Assembly: GCA_946406115.1 (NCBI GenBank)
Contig: OX291551.1
Span: 30,735,381-30,799,380, forward strand
Length of the DNA: 64,000 nucleotides
Direction of reading: 5' to 3'
Source: Apoda limacodes
Taxonomy: Eukaryota; Arthropoda; Insecta; Lepidoptera; Limacodidae
Part shown: one piece after another, positions 44,935-53,639 of the stretch
Numbering within the stretch: position 1 is the first letter of the stretch
How the letters are laid out: each line of letters starts with the position of its first letter
Notes under the pieces: generated by a model
Told to the model about the DNA's origin: nothing
The model's database searches: none
Seen by the model: only the letters and a program-made list of their open reading frames with translations
Position numbers and translations under genes: made by a program

Positions 44935-46890
44935 ATAAATAATTACAATTATATCACATTAGATATAAAAATTCTAAAGTTATCAGAAATATCAGTGAGT
45001 AGCATTACATAAGTTCTTAAATATAGATTGGAATATTCCAACATATTTTTACATTTAAATTGGGCTGACATCGTTTTGAGCATGTTTATAATTATAATTT
45101 AATACACTGGTATTAAAGAGTTAAAGAAAGCGTCTTGATTAGGAAGAGATGTAATTTTTAAGGACTCATAAGAATTAACAAATTCATGAAGAAAAACACC
45201 TTTCCTAATAAGTTTATTAAAATTCGTTTGTAATTGATTTCTTAATTCTGCAAATTGGTCTTTATATAATATTCTATATATCTAAACTCTAGTAGATCAT
45301 AAATTAAAAATAATCTAAAAACCGCAAATGAACTATACGACATATTAGGTTTACATGAGAATGAATTATATTTTTACTTATTTTGCGGAATTATTTTTAT
45401 TTCTCAATCTTTAAAATTCAAAGCATGAACAATAAAATGAGCATCATAATTGTTTAGATTGTGAAATAGAATAGGAATGAAAAATGGAACACGATACTTT
45501 GTGCTACTAAATAATTCGTGACTAACACCTCTAAAATTACTAGTATTCCAGTCATAGTCTACTGTGATTTCATCACCTAATATAACATAATTGCGATTTT
45601 CTTATAGATTCCTTCTCTTCATTAGTTAAAGAAAGTGGACATTTTTGAAAACAATTTATCCTATGTATATTGCTAATATCTTTGTTAATGCTTTCCATAA
45701 ACATTTTTGTACAATTAGGCTCTGAGTATGTTCTGTATATAGACAGTTTATCATCATATGAACATTTTATATATTATCCATAAGAACAAACTACATGTTC
45801 ATGTATTGTTTACGTATATGACTTCGATGGATCAGGGACACAATAGGTGACAATAGGAGGGTTTTAAATGAGCTACAAAGTCTGCATATATTATAAAATG
45901 TAATTTTAATATTCTTTGAAATTTATCAAAATAGATTTCATCATTATTTGTTTCCCTATTAAACCAATATTTTTCTTTTTTATTAATTCCTAGTTATTCA
46001 GTAAAAATTTGAGCACATTCATGTTTCTGGTGATTAATTAAATTAACTTTAGATTAAAAATAGTTACGGCAACCGGCCCAGATATGAATAGTGTCATTTC
46101 AATTTGTTATTTGTTTATTTACCAAGCGTGATAAATACAATAATGACCATTTCAACCGTTGTTTAAAAATAATAAGTTAATTTGTAATTAATTAGAACAT
46201 TTTGTAAAGTTTTTTTTTCTTTGTTAAACTCTAATTCAAACATATTAATGCTAATGTCATTTTGTTTTTCTACCTTGGGTATATCAGATAATTTGATTGG
46301 GAACTGAATATTATTAAACGTTAGTTTATTTTATTGCCTCAAGTATGATGATACCCTATCGGAATGTGTATTTGCAGGATATAGTCCTCTTAAAACATTG
46401 TTGATCGTTCTTTTTTACGAATATACGAAGATCCCCGTAAGGGATTAAACTTATTAACATGCATTTCTAAACATTTTTCTTTTTTTTCTAAATCACTATG
46501 TGTCATTACACATTTTATTTTTAATGTCATCACTTAAAGGTTCTGAATAATTTTCTAATTCACCATTTTTTATCCAATTCCTAATAGTCAAATTTAAAAA
46601 TTCAAAAGAATTTTTTAAATCTTTTGTTTCCTGATCAAAATCTGCATGAATAATAAAATAGTATTAATTCTTCAATTGATGCTATAAATACTTCACGAGT
46701 GATATAACAGACACATAAAGTAAATTATGATTAAGAATAAGACATTTCTATTTGTGTTTCTTAGATCGTAAGTGCTGAGCATAGAATCTTTGCTTAACCT
46801 GTAAATCACATATTTGACACATCATGATGACGTCAATGCTAGTTGTAAATCTTTAACACTATTATCAGCTTTTCTCTTTAAACTTCGACC
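44935..46890 (-). pseudogene. family-B DNA polymerase relic, right arm
   Basis: This is the mirror copy of 41505-43390, reading on the minus strand. It shows the same finger, Y-A-D-F and F-H-N-L segments and, where I compared them, the same lesions. The decay therefore predates the duplication or the arms were homogenised afterwards. Confidence 0.6.
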
Positions 46891-47179
46891 GACTTGAATT
46901 GAAGATTTTCTGTAGGTATAACATGTCAAGTCATATCAAGCGTGAACCGACACGTCTCCAGGTTGTTTTTGTAAAGCGTGAGTGGACACACCCCTAAAAC
47001 CTTGAGATACACCCTCGGGGGACTAGTTTTTGGAATGTCACCACCAACATCATTGTAATTAAATAGGAATAACTTTATTATGAACGGGGAAAAACATGAT
47101 AACCCATTACGATAATGATGTAATTACATAACAAAACTAGAGACAAGTTATACACAGGAGCCACTGTGACGTCACGCAG

Positions 47180-47457
47180 TAGTTTTGGTCAAGCGTGAGT
47201 CGACATAGCCCCAGACACAGGGGTTGGTTGCGTGAGTCGACATAGCCCCAGACACAGGGGGGGTTTTGAGAGTGGTCAAGCGCGAGTCGTGCGGGGCAGA
47301 AAAGTTTTTAGGTGAGGGGTTGGGGTTGGAGGGTAGTGAGCCAGAACCAACGATGTTTTGAGAGTGGTCAAGCGCGAGTCGTACAAAGCAGAAAAGTTGG
47401 TGAGCTTTTTTTTAGGCGAGGGGTTCAGGTTGGGGGGAAGTGCGCCAGAACCAACGA
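47180..47457 (-). repeat. terminal tandem repeats of the right arm
   Basis: This is the reverse complement of the left terminal array, ending in GGGGGGAAGTGC at about 47446 and a further 'gccagaaccaacga' that belongs to the next repeat unit. The true outer end of the element is therefore uncertain by a few tens of bases. Confidence 0.8.
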
Positions 47458-48439
47458 ATCCCCTCTACTACTTATAAGATTTCCAGACTATTGCTCCAAA
47501 TTTAAAAGTTGTTACTAAAGAATCTCTGTACCTCCTAGGTGCTCCAATTTTTGATAAATGCATAGAACATTTTTTGGCAGATCATACACTGATAAGTTCA
47601 TTGAACGTTCAGAAAAATTATATATTTTAAATTTAAATATAGCATTCACATTATTAAAACATTGCCTTTTCGTTCCTAAATTTTTGTACCATCTCCGTTC
47701 AAGTCCAATCTGGGAGATCGCAAACATTTTAGATCAATTAGATGCCTGTCTAAAAAAGTAACTGGCATCAGAAAAATATTAAGTATTGATCTACCTGTTT
47801 TCCTCTCTTCCGTATACAGTGTTAATGAACTTTGTAAAAAAATCTTATGTGAAAATGACCCAAATATCCCATTTTTGATTGAAGCTACGGAAGAGTGGAA
47901 ATCTATCTGTACTGACGAAGATATTCCAAAGGAACTAAACCTTCAGAAACTTTGGGATACTCCGCTGGTCCAGATTGTTAAAAATAATCTATTTCGAAAT
48001 TGCATTAGTGTTCGTGACAAGGCTTGCCTGATCAAATCTCGGTACTCTGCTCGACAGTAAAAGCTTTAGAATAGCAATTGGACCACGCCTTGGAGTCGAG
48101 GTATGCCATCCCCATACTTGCCCGTGTGGTAGTTCCGTAGATGAATTTGGACTTCATGCATGAATTTGGACACACAGCTCTCTAAATGACACCATCAAAA
48201 GGGCTCTTGCCACCATCAACGTGCCCTCCATTCTTGAACCTTTAGGGGTGTGCCGTGACGATGGCAAGAGACCTGATGGTATGACGCTTGTTCCTTGGAG
48301 GCGGGGCCGTGCTTTGGTGTGGGACGCAACATGCGTTGACACCGTGGCTCCGTCTCGCCTCAATGAAACGAGTGTCAGAGTTGCGGCGGGTGCCGAAGCT
48401 GCAGAGCTGCTCAAGCAGCGCAAATACAATAGTTATTAG
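47458..48439 (+). pseudogene. zinc-finger reverse-transcriptase element, C-terminal part
   Basis: This is the continuation of the gene cut at 40773, with the middle (most of the RT) missing. It reads A-P-N-L-K-V-V-T and L-L-G-A-P-I-F-D, then a frame change to C-L-F-V-P-K-F, then S-V-Y-S-V-N-E-L. Near the end come C-P-C-G-S-S-V-D-E-F-G-L-H and R-P-D-G-M-T-L-V-P-W with V-W-D-A-T-C-V-D-T. A cysteine/histidine cluster followed by a PD-(D/E)-like motif recalls the restriction-like endonuclease end of R2-type LINEs. That is inference. 48221-48439 is open to its natural stop. Confidence 0.55.
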
Positions 48440-48965
48440 TTACCTTACCACGCTAGCGTTCTTGCCACCTTACCACGCGGGCAACAATTATTTGATTAAT
48501 AAAATATTTTTATTTTTAAAATTTTAGATAGGTATTTTTTTTTGGTTTTCGGGTAATTTAGTTATATATTTATTTTAACTGTATTTAAATGTTTGTCGAT
48601 ATGCTAGGACATACCTAGCCATATTTCGAAGAAGCTAAGCTTTTAGCGAGCCGAATCGACAAATGTGATCTGTATGTCAATTTGTCTTATTTTTATTTAG
48701 CCATTTTATAAATTGGCTAGCTTATATTATATATTTGTTATTCATTATTCAAATTCATTACACCAGTAACCCAGCTGAAACCCAGCCTTGGTCCTGGGTA
48801 GACTGGCGGTGCGCGGCACCTCCGCTCGAAGCCTGCGGAATAACGACGCGTTTAATCCCGTTTTATTGCTTTAAATTATACAACTGGCCCCCGACATATA
48901 CAAAACAAGAAATAACGTATTTTGTCATTGGCTGTTATGATTATAACTAGAGACGACATTTCGAA
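48440..48965 (+). other. 3' flank of the zinc-finger RT element; no gene
   Basis: AT-rich sequence with an AATAAAATA signal at about 48498 may be the element's 3' UTR. 48770-48850 is a GC-richer patch of unknown origin. Nothing else is supported. Confidence 0.4.
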
Positions 48966-49850
48966 CAATCATCATTTTCAAGGGGTACTTTGCACAAGGT
49001 ATTTATGTTAATGAAGAAAAGGGTAGGACCGAGTACGATACCGTGATGGACGCCGTATTAGTTCGTCATTGCTAACCCAGTTTCCTATTTAAACAATCTT
49101 ACAAAGACCCTTAAGATAACTTTTGAGTAAGCTAAGCCACGCCTCTCACTCCAATGTTCTCTAGCTTGGTTAGGAGAAGTGGGACAGGCACGGTGTCAAA
49201 AGCCTGGGACAATTCAAGTAATATACCCAATCATTTTTCCTTGCTGTCAAGATTGTGAAAAATATGATCAGTGAGGCTAGTTACTGCATCTTCTGCAGAA
49301 ATATTTTTCCTTAAACGAAATTGATTATCAGCCAGTATGTTCTATTTTTCTAAGAACATTTTTAGCCTTTTATTCAAAATCTTTTCAAATATCTTTGACA
49401 GAAAAGACTAAACAGATATGGGTCAGAACTTGGGTAACGGGTGACAGGAGGATCTCGGTTAGCGATCTTGATCTGAGACGCTAAATTGGATCCAACACGG
49501 GCAAAAAAGTGGCTGATTTTATTGACTGTACTTGAAAAATTTGAGCTGCTGTTAATAAAATAAGAGGAAGAGGAGGAAGCGCTGTTAATATCAGCTATGC
49601 GTTTAACAGCATTTCATGTGGCTTAAGTGTTCTTGTCTGCTAAAATTAACTGTTTCCGTTCATAATTTATTTTAAGTTTACGGATTAAGTCCTTACTGAA
49701 TCTATCGTATATTAATTTTAGCAAAGTGTTATTGGGGGATCTTTTGTGTCGCTTATGTAATTTATCACGGTGACTTATGCACATTAATATACTACTTTAC
49801 TTATACTCATATTTAGATGACGTATTGGCAGTAAAGGAGTGTAACTTGAG
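48966..49850 (-). pseudogene. jockey-type RT fragment, heavily decayed
   Basis: On the minus strand the pieces D-N-Q-F-R (near 49330), L-S-Q-A-F-D-T-V (motif A, near 49205) and I-V-L-G-P-T-L-F (near 49035) can be read in order with many stops. The Y-A-D-D region and all of the C-terminus are absent. The upstream part (49500-49850) looks like the endonuclease-RT linker. Confidence 0.65.
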
Positions 49851-49899
49851 CCGACCAACTAAGATTACTGACTATAATATTCCCCAAATTCCTTTACAG

Positions 49900-50095
49900 A
49901 TGATTTTTTAAGGTATAACATATAAGTATACGTACATAAGATGAAATTTGGCATTGAGATAGTCTGTGTCCCGGGAAAGGACATAGGCTGCTTGGAAACG
50001 TCAAGTGTAATTGTTTTCTTCCTACGAATAATTCTTCTGTACGTGTGTTTGTCATCTAAATCCTCTTAACAACTGGAACGATTTGGGTGAAATTT
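49900..50095 (+). repeat. lepidopteran dispersed repeat fragment
   Basis: 'gatgaaatttggcattgagatag' at about 49940, 'cataggctgcttggaaacgt' and 'aactggaacgatttgggtgaaa' match pieces of the repeat family seen at 51080-51440, in shuffled or degraded form. Confidence 0.55.
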
Positions 50096-50099
50096 TGCC

Positions 50100-50352
50100 T
50101 GACTCCTTCGCAGCCTAGTTGGTAGCGTGGCCAGCTGCTGTGTAGAGGGCTTGGATTCGATTCACGCATTGGACAAAAATTTGTGTTCGTCTTAAGTCTG
50201 GGTCTATTTATGTATGATATGTATGTATTTACAAAAAAAAAAGTATATTAAGTACCTATTTGTATCCGTTGTCTGGTTTTCATAATACAAGCTTTGCTTA
50301 GTTTGAGACCAGATGGCGCTGTGTGATATGTCCAAAATTATTATTATTATAT
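50100..50352 (+). repeat. tRNA-derived SINE
   Basis: It has an A box at 50116-50130 (TAGTTGGTAGCGTGG) and a B box at 50153-50163 (GGATTCGATTC), a body ending '...gagaccagatggcgctgtgtg' and an (ATT)n tail at about 50338-50350. All parts of a standard pol III SINE are present in order. It lies on the same strand as the host gene. Confidence 0.8.
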
Positions 50353-50700
50353 TTCAATGGATTCATGGATGGTTTGAAAACATCTTTGGACCCGATAGAT
50401 GGCACTGCAGTCGGTGTGTCACTGATCTTCGCCTAAGCAGCAGTCACGATTTTAATGATGTTTTTTATGTACGTTCGAGTGGTTATCTGCAAGGTCTGAA
50501 TTTACAAATGGACCCTGTAGTTGGCGCTGCAGTTGGTTTGTCACTGATCTTCTCCTAAACGGTAGGGAAGATTTTAATGATATTTTTTGTGTACGTTCGA
50601 GTGCGTCCTGCATGGTTTGATAACACAATTGGACCCGGTGGCGCTGCAGTCGGTGTGTCACTGATCTCCATCTAAACGGCAAAGATTTAATGTACGACAA
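50353..50700 (+). repeat. three-unit tandem repeat of about 120 bp
   Basis: The anchor GTCACTGATCT starts at 50418, 50540 and 50657. Units also share 'tggacccg.tag.tggc.ctgcag' and 'tgtacgttcgagtg'. They are diverged, so old. They begin right at the SINE tail. Confidence 0.8.
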
Positions 50701-51075
50701 TGATTTCAACATTCGCTGCATTTAATGCGACTCCATTATTATCATATAACTTCAATCATTGTGAAATTTGTGGCTTGGAAACGACACATCTCGTAGAACG
50801 CAAAAACCGCATCGAAAGGGCTAGCTTAAAACCAAAAGTATTTAAAGAAAGGCTTCCCGCCAATACTTCTACCATAGAAGATTTGAAAAAAAAATAAGAA
50901 TTAAATAATTTAGTCCATAGTATACAGTGAGATATATAGAAATGATGACTCAACAGTAGATTCGTTTAAACTAATTATGGAATCGCAGAATCTAAACAAA
51001 TTTAAATGTTAAATTTAAAATATTATATTTAATGTGGCGCTACTTCTCTGGGCAGGACAACGTCTGCCGGGTCCG
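50701..51075. other. unassigned stretch with a short open frame
   Basis: 50700-50897 is open and includes C-E-I-C-G-L-E-T-T-H, a possible half zinc finger. It lacks family signs and neighbours, so I leave it unassigned. The rest is AT-rich. Confidence 0.3.
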
Positions 51076-51079
51076 CTAT

Positions 51080-51440
51080 CCATACTAATATATAAATGCG
51101 AAAGTAGTTCTGTCTGTCTGTAACCTCTTTACGCTAAAACCGCTGTACAAGTTAAGATGGAATTTGCCGTGCCGATAGTTTGAGTCCCGAGAAAGGCTTA
51201 GGCTAATTGAGGAGTGTCAGTTGCAATCCTACACTGACAAAATCAAATTTAGGGCGGGGTCAAATTTAGGTTTTGGTTATAGCTTGAGTCCTGGGATAGG
51301 ACAAAGGCTACTTGAAAACGTAAAGTGTAAGTTATTTTTTTTTATAATATTTAATTAATATTTTCTCTATTGAAATCCTACACCAGTAACCGAATTCAGG
51401 GGGGGGGGGGGGTGAAACCGCGGGCAACAGCTTGTATTGA
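51080..51440 (+). repeat. lepidopteran dispersed repeat (non-autonomous element)
   Basis: It starts 'atccatactaatatataaatgcgaaag' with a 'ctgtctgtctg' run. The body has 'gaggagtgtcagttg...' and 'gtcctgggataggac...ggctact', and the end is 'ccgcgggcaacagcttgta'. This layout is typical of an abundant lepidopteran repeat. A run of about 13 G at 51400-51412 interrupts the tail. The same tail occurs at 15267-15332. Confidence 0.7.
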
Positions 51441-51587
51441 ATAAAAAAACGGGTTGCACTCCGGCAGTGCCGGCAGAAGTGAAAACATACAACCTGGATA
51501 TAAACTTTTAACAAGTGTAATCCACACTTTCATGTTTTAATCAACCCAATTTCCTTTTACTTTTTATTCGTACTGTAGAGTTTAACA

Positions 51588-51812
51588 TTTTTTACCCATC
51601 ACAAAAAAAGTGCACAACGCCGCTAAAGACGTTTTCACTTCAAAATTATAGTAGGCGTAGCATTATGGTTTCCGTCTCATGATTTTTTATGGCGTGGCAT
51701 TATGGTTTCCGTCTTACGAATTTCCGATCAGCCTGCGCGAGGTTATTATTTTTTACCCATATCAAAAAAAGTGCACAACGCCGCTAAAGAAGTTTTTACT
51801 TCAAAAATTTAT
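51588..51812 (+). repeat. duplicated 'tttttacccat...gtgcacaacgccgctaaag' block
   Basis: About 58 bp at 51588-51645 recur at 51748-51810. 'gcattatggtttccgtct' also occurs twice between them. A partial third copy lies at 53228-53262. No coding signal is seen. Confidence 0.8.
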
Positions 51813-51916
51813 TTTTTTGCTTGGTAATAAATACCACAACAATCTTTCTCCTTCCGATGTATATCATTAACACATATACCCATCAGGGGCTGTTTAGATA
51901 TTTACGACTGGCGATT

Positions 51917-52028
51917 GGCGTTCTGACTGCGACACGAAACTGAACGGCGTTCTGACTGTGACACGAAACTGAACGGCGTTCTGACTGTGACACGAAACTG
52001 TACGGCGTTCTGACTGACACAAAACTGC
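51917..52028 (+). repeat. 29-bp minisatellite, four units
   Basis: 'ggcgttctgactg.gacacgaaactg.ac' repeats almost exactly four times, the last unit shortened. It lies 120 bp before the acceptor of host exon 4. Confidence 0.9.
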
Positions 52029-52150
52029 CAGGAATTAGTACTTGGGCAAACTAAAATATAACAATGTAAAAATCATACTGATCGATATTATTGTAATACG
52101 CGCACGACGATTCTTGATTAATTGTTAATTATTGTGTATCGCTCGTGCAG

Positions 52151-52299
52151 GCGGGGGCGGGGAGGAGGTGGCGGCGGGCGCGTTCTCACTGCACGTGGGT
52201 TCGTCGTGCGCGGTCTCCGTCGAGCTGGCGGTGCGCGCTCAGCCCGCGGCCGACTGGCGACTTGTCTACCAGGCTGCCACCGCCGTCACACTTACACAA
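52151..52299 (+). CDS. SID-1/SIDT-like gene, fourth visible exon
   Basis: After the acceptor ATCGCTCGTGCAG the exon begins with two bases that complete the codon left open at 18257. It then gives 49 codons (G-E-E-V-A-A-G-A-F-S-L-H-V-G-S-S ... W-R-L-V-Y-Q). The stretch resembles the SIDT ectodomain segment after the conserved R-T-L-C, where beta strands with small and polar residues occur. The donor is uncertain: CACAA/GTTACT at 52300 would end on a codon boundary, but it is a weak site. GC content of the first 120 bases is very high. No further exon is visible, so the membrane-spanning half must lie beyond the window. Confidence 0.65.
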
Positions 52300-52980
52300 G
52301 TTACTAATACCACAAATAATATCTATAAGTATAAATTTAAACTTAATGGCTTAAGAGACAGAAAACTTGAGTAAAAACGTGCGTGCGTGAGTTTATTAAA
52401 ATACATGAAATAAATTAATAGTTCACTTAACATCATTGTTATTACAAAAAAAAGTTTTTGTCAGGATTTAAAGTAGTGCTTACTGTCACGGCTTGGTTGT
52501 AAACTAATAGCAATAGAACTTTGAGGATTTCTTTGCCAAAACTTTAAAAAAAAGGTTTTTGACTACCGTAATTGACTTTACATTCAGCTTTGTAAAATAC
52601 AAAATTTGAAAAACCAAAAAAGGTATGTTTACTTTTGCCTAGTGCAGTACCTTATTTCCCTGTTGTAGTGTCATATTAGCCTGTTGCGTTCAATTTAATT
52701 GAAAATTGTGTCCGTGTGAACTAAAAAGACAATTCCGAGGGTAAATCGGTATTCTTGGTATCAAAACATGTTCACCAGCTCCGCAGCCAATTAATATTCT
52801 ACAATATTTTTTTTTTTAAAATAACTATTTTGAGTCTTTCGTTGCACAGCACGAGTGAGCATGGGCTTAAAAGAATTAGTAATAAAATCAGTTGGACAAT
52901 GCACTGGCTGCCTAGGTGGCCTCCGCGACTATTTACTTAGCAGTAGATTTGTGAAGATGCTTCATATTTTGAAATAATCA
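52300..52980. other. intronic sequence, no gene seen
   Basis: AT-rich sequence with short homopolymer runs. The open stretch 52755-52940 has no recognisable domain and no splice signals that would join it to exon 4. Confidence 0.4.
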
Positions 52981-52982
52981 AA

Positions 52983-53150
52983 TCACGTGTAGCATCGCAC
53001 GGTATGGTCGCGTCTTGAGTGTCCACGTGTAGCACCGCGCGGCACGATTGCGTCTTGAGTGTCCACGTGTAGCATCGCGCAGCACGGTTGCGTCTCGAGT
53101 GTCCACTTGTAGTGTTGCGTCACGCGTGTTGCATCGCACACCAAAAACAC
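52983..53150 (+). repeat. 40-bp GC-rich minisatellite with CACGTG boxes
   Basis: The unit 'cacgtgtagcatcgc.c.gca.ggt.gcgtcttgagtgtc' repeats three times and then degenerates. Each of the first three units starts with the E-box word CACGTG. Confidence 0.85.
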
Positions 53151-53219
53151 ACGTAACTACAGCTGTGTAATTGTAATAATACAATAAGAATGTAGTTATT
53201 TTTATCTCATTAAAGAAGA

Positions 53220-53639
53220 AGAAAGAGTTTAACTTTTTTTACCCATACGAAATAAGTTTTTACTTCAAAAAGTAAGAACTCCCCAATTTAGGGTAATCAC
53301 TTTAAGGTTGGTAACACCGAAATTACGCACTCTGATGTAAAAATTATAGTCGTATTAGCTGATTTACAAACACATTGATAGGAAAATGGCTCGCAATGTT
53401 GTTTCGGACACGGTATCTAGACGTATAAATCATCTTTGATTACATGGTTCATAAACTTTTTTTACACCCGTTTTACACAACTAAAAACTTCATCTAAGTT
53501 ATTTTCAATGGAATTTGTACGAAGTTTTTACTTCTACCATTTTATAAATTGGTCTACTTAGCTGTAATAGTTTTCCTTTTAATCCATACTCGCTCGAATA
53601 AGCTGCCCGAACAAATAAAGCGGGGATTAGCGAGTACTT
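53220..53639. other. non-coding; contains a partial 'tttttacccat' block
   Basis: 53228-53262 repeats part of the 51588 block. The rest shows no gene. Near 53590-53660 two 'actcgctcgaat(a/g)agc' like words occur 50 bp apart, possibly the start of the J1 5' UTR. Confidence 0.4.

Larger units (their letters stand above)
40774..47457. mobile_element. giant palindrome: inverted-repeat element with two copies of a PolB relic
   Basis: Left arm 40774-43400 and right arm about 44930-47457 are near-exact reverse complements over about 2.4 kb. For example, 41146-41210 equals the reverse complement of 47147-47208. The outer ends start GCACTTCCCCCC and contain GC-rich tandem units. Each arm holds the same degraded DNA polymerase gene. 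The central 1.5 kb (43401-44930) has additional partial copies and about 540 bp of unique sequence. Large terminal inverted repeats with a PolB gene suggest a Polinton/Maverick or adintovirus origin, reduced to a doubled terminus. Confidence 0.8.
18258..52150 (+). other. giant intron of the SID-1-like gene, filled by mobile elements
   Basis: The donor at 18258 and the acceptor GCTCGTGCAG ending at 52150 are the nearest sites that keep the frame. The third exon leaves one base and the next exon starts with two. Between them I can assign most of the 33.9 kb to LINEs, a gypsy and a BEL/Pao element, a palindromic DNA element, a SINE and minisatellites on both strands. A missed small exon inside cannot be excluded. 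Confidence 0.65.

Noticed and set aside
48154..48429. Minus-strand frame in the end of the zinc-finger RT element
   Set aside because: It is antisense to a recognisable C-terminal domain.
50700..50897. Half zinc-finger open frame as a host exon
   Set aside because: It has only one C-x-x-C pair and no splice sites in phase with the SID-1-like exons.
52755..52940. Fifth exon of the SID-1-like gene
   Set aside because: It has no acceptor or donor of quality and no resemblance to the expected ectodomain continuation.
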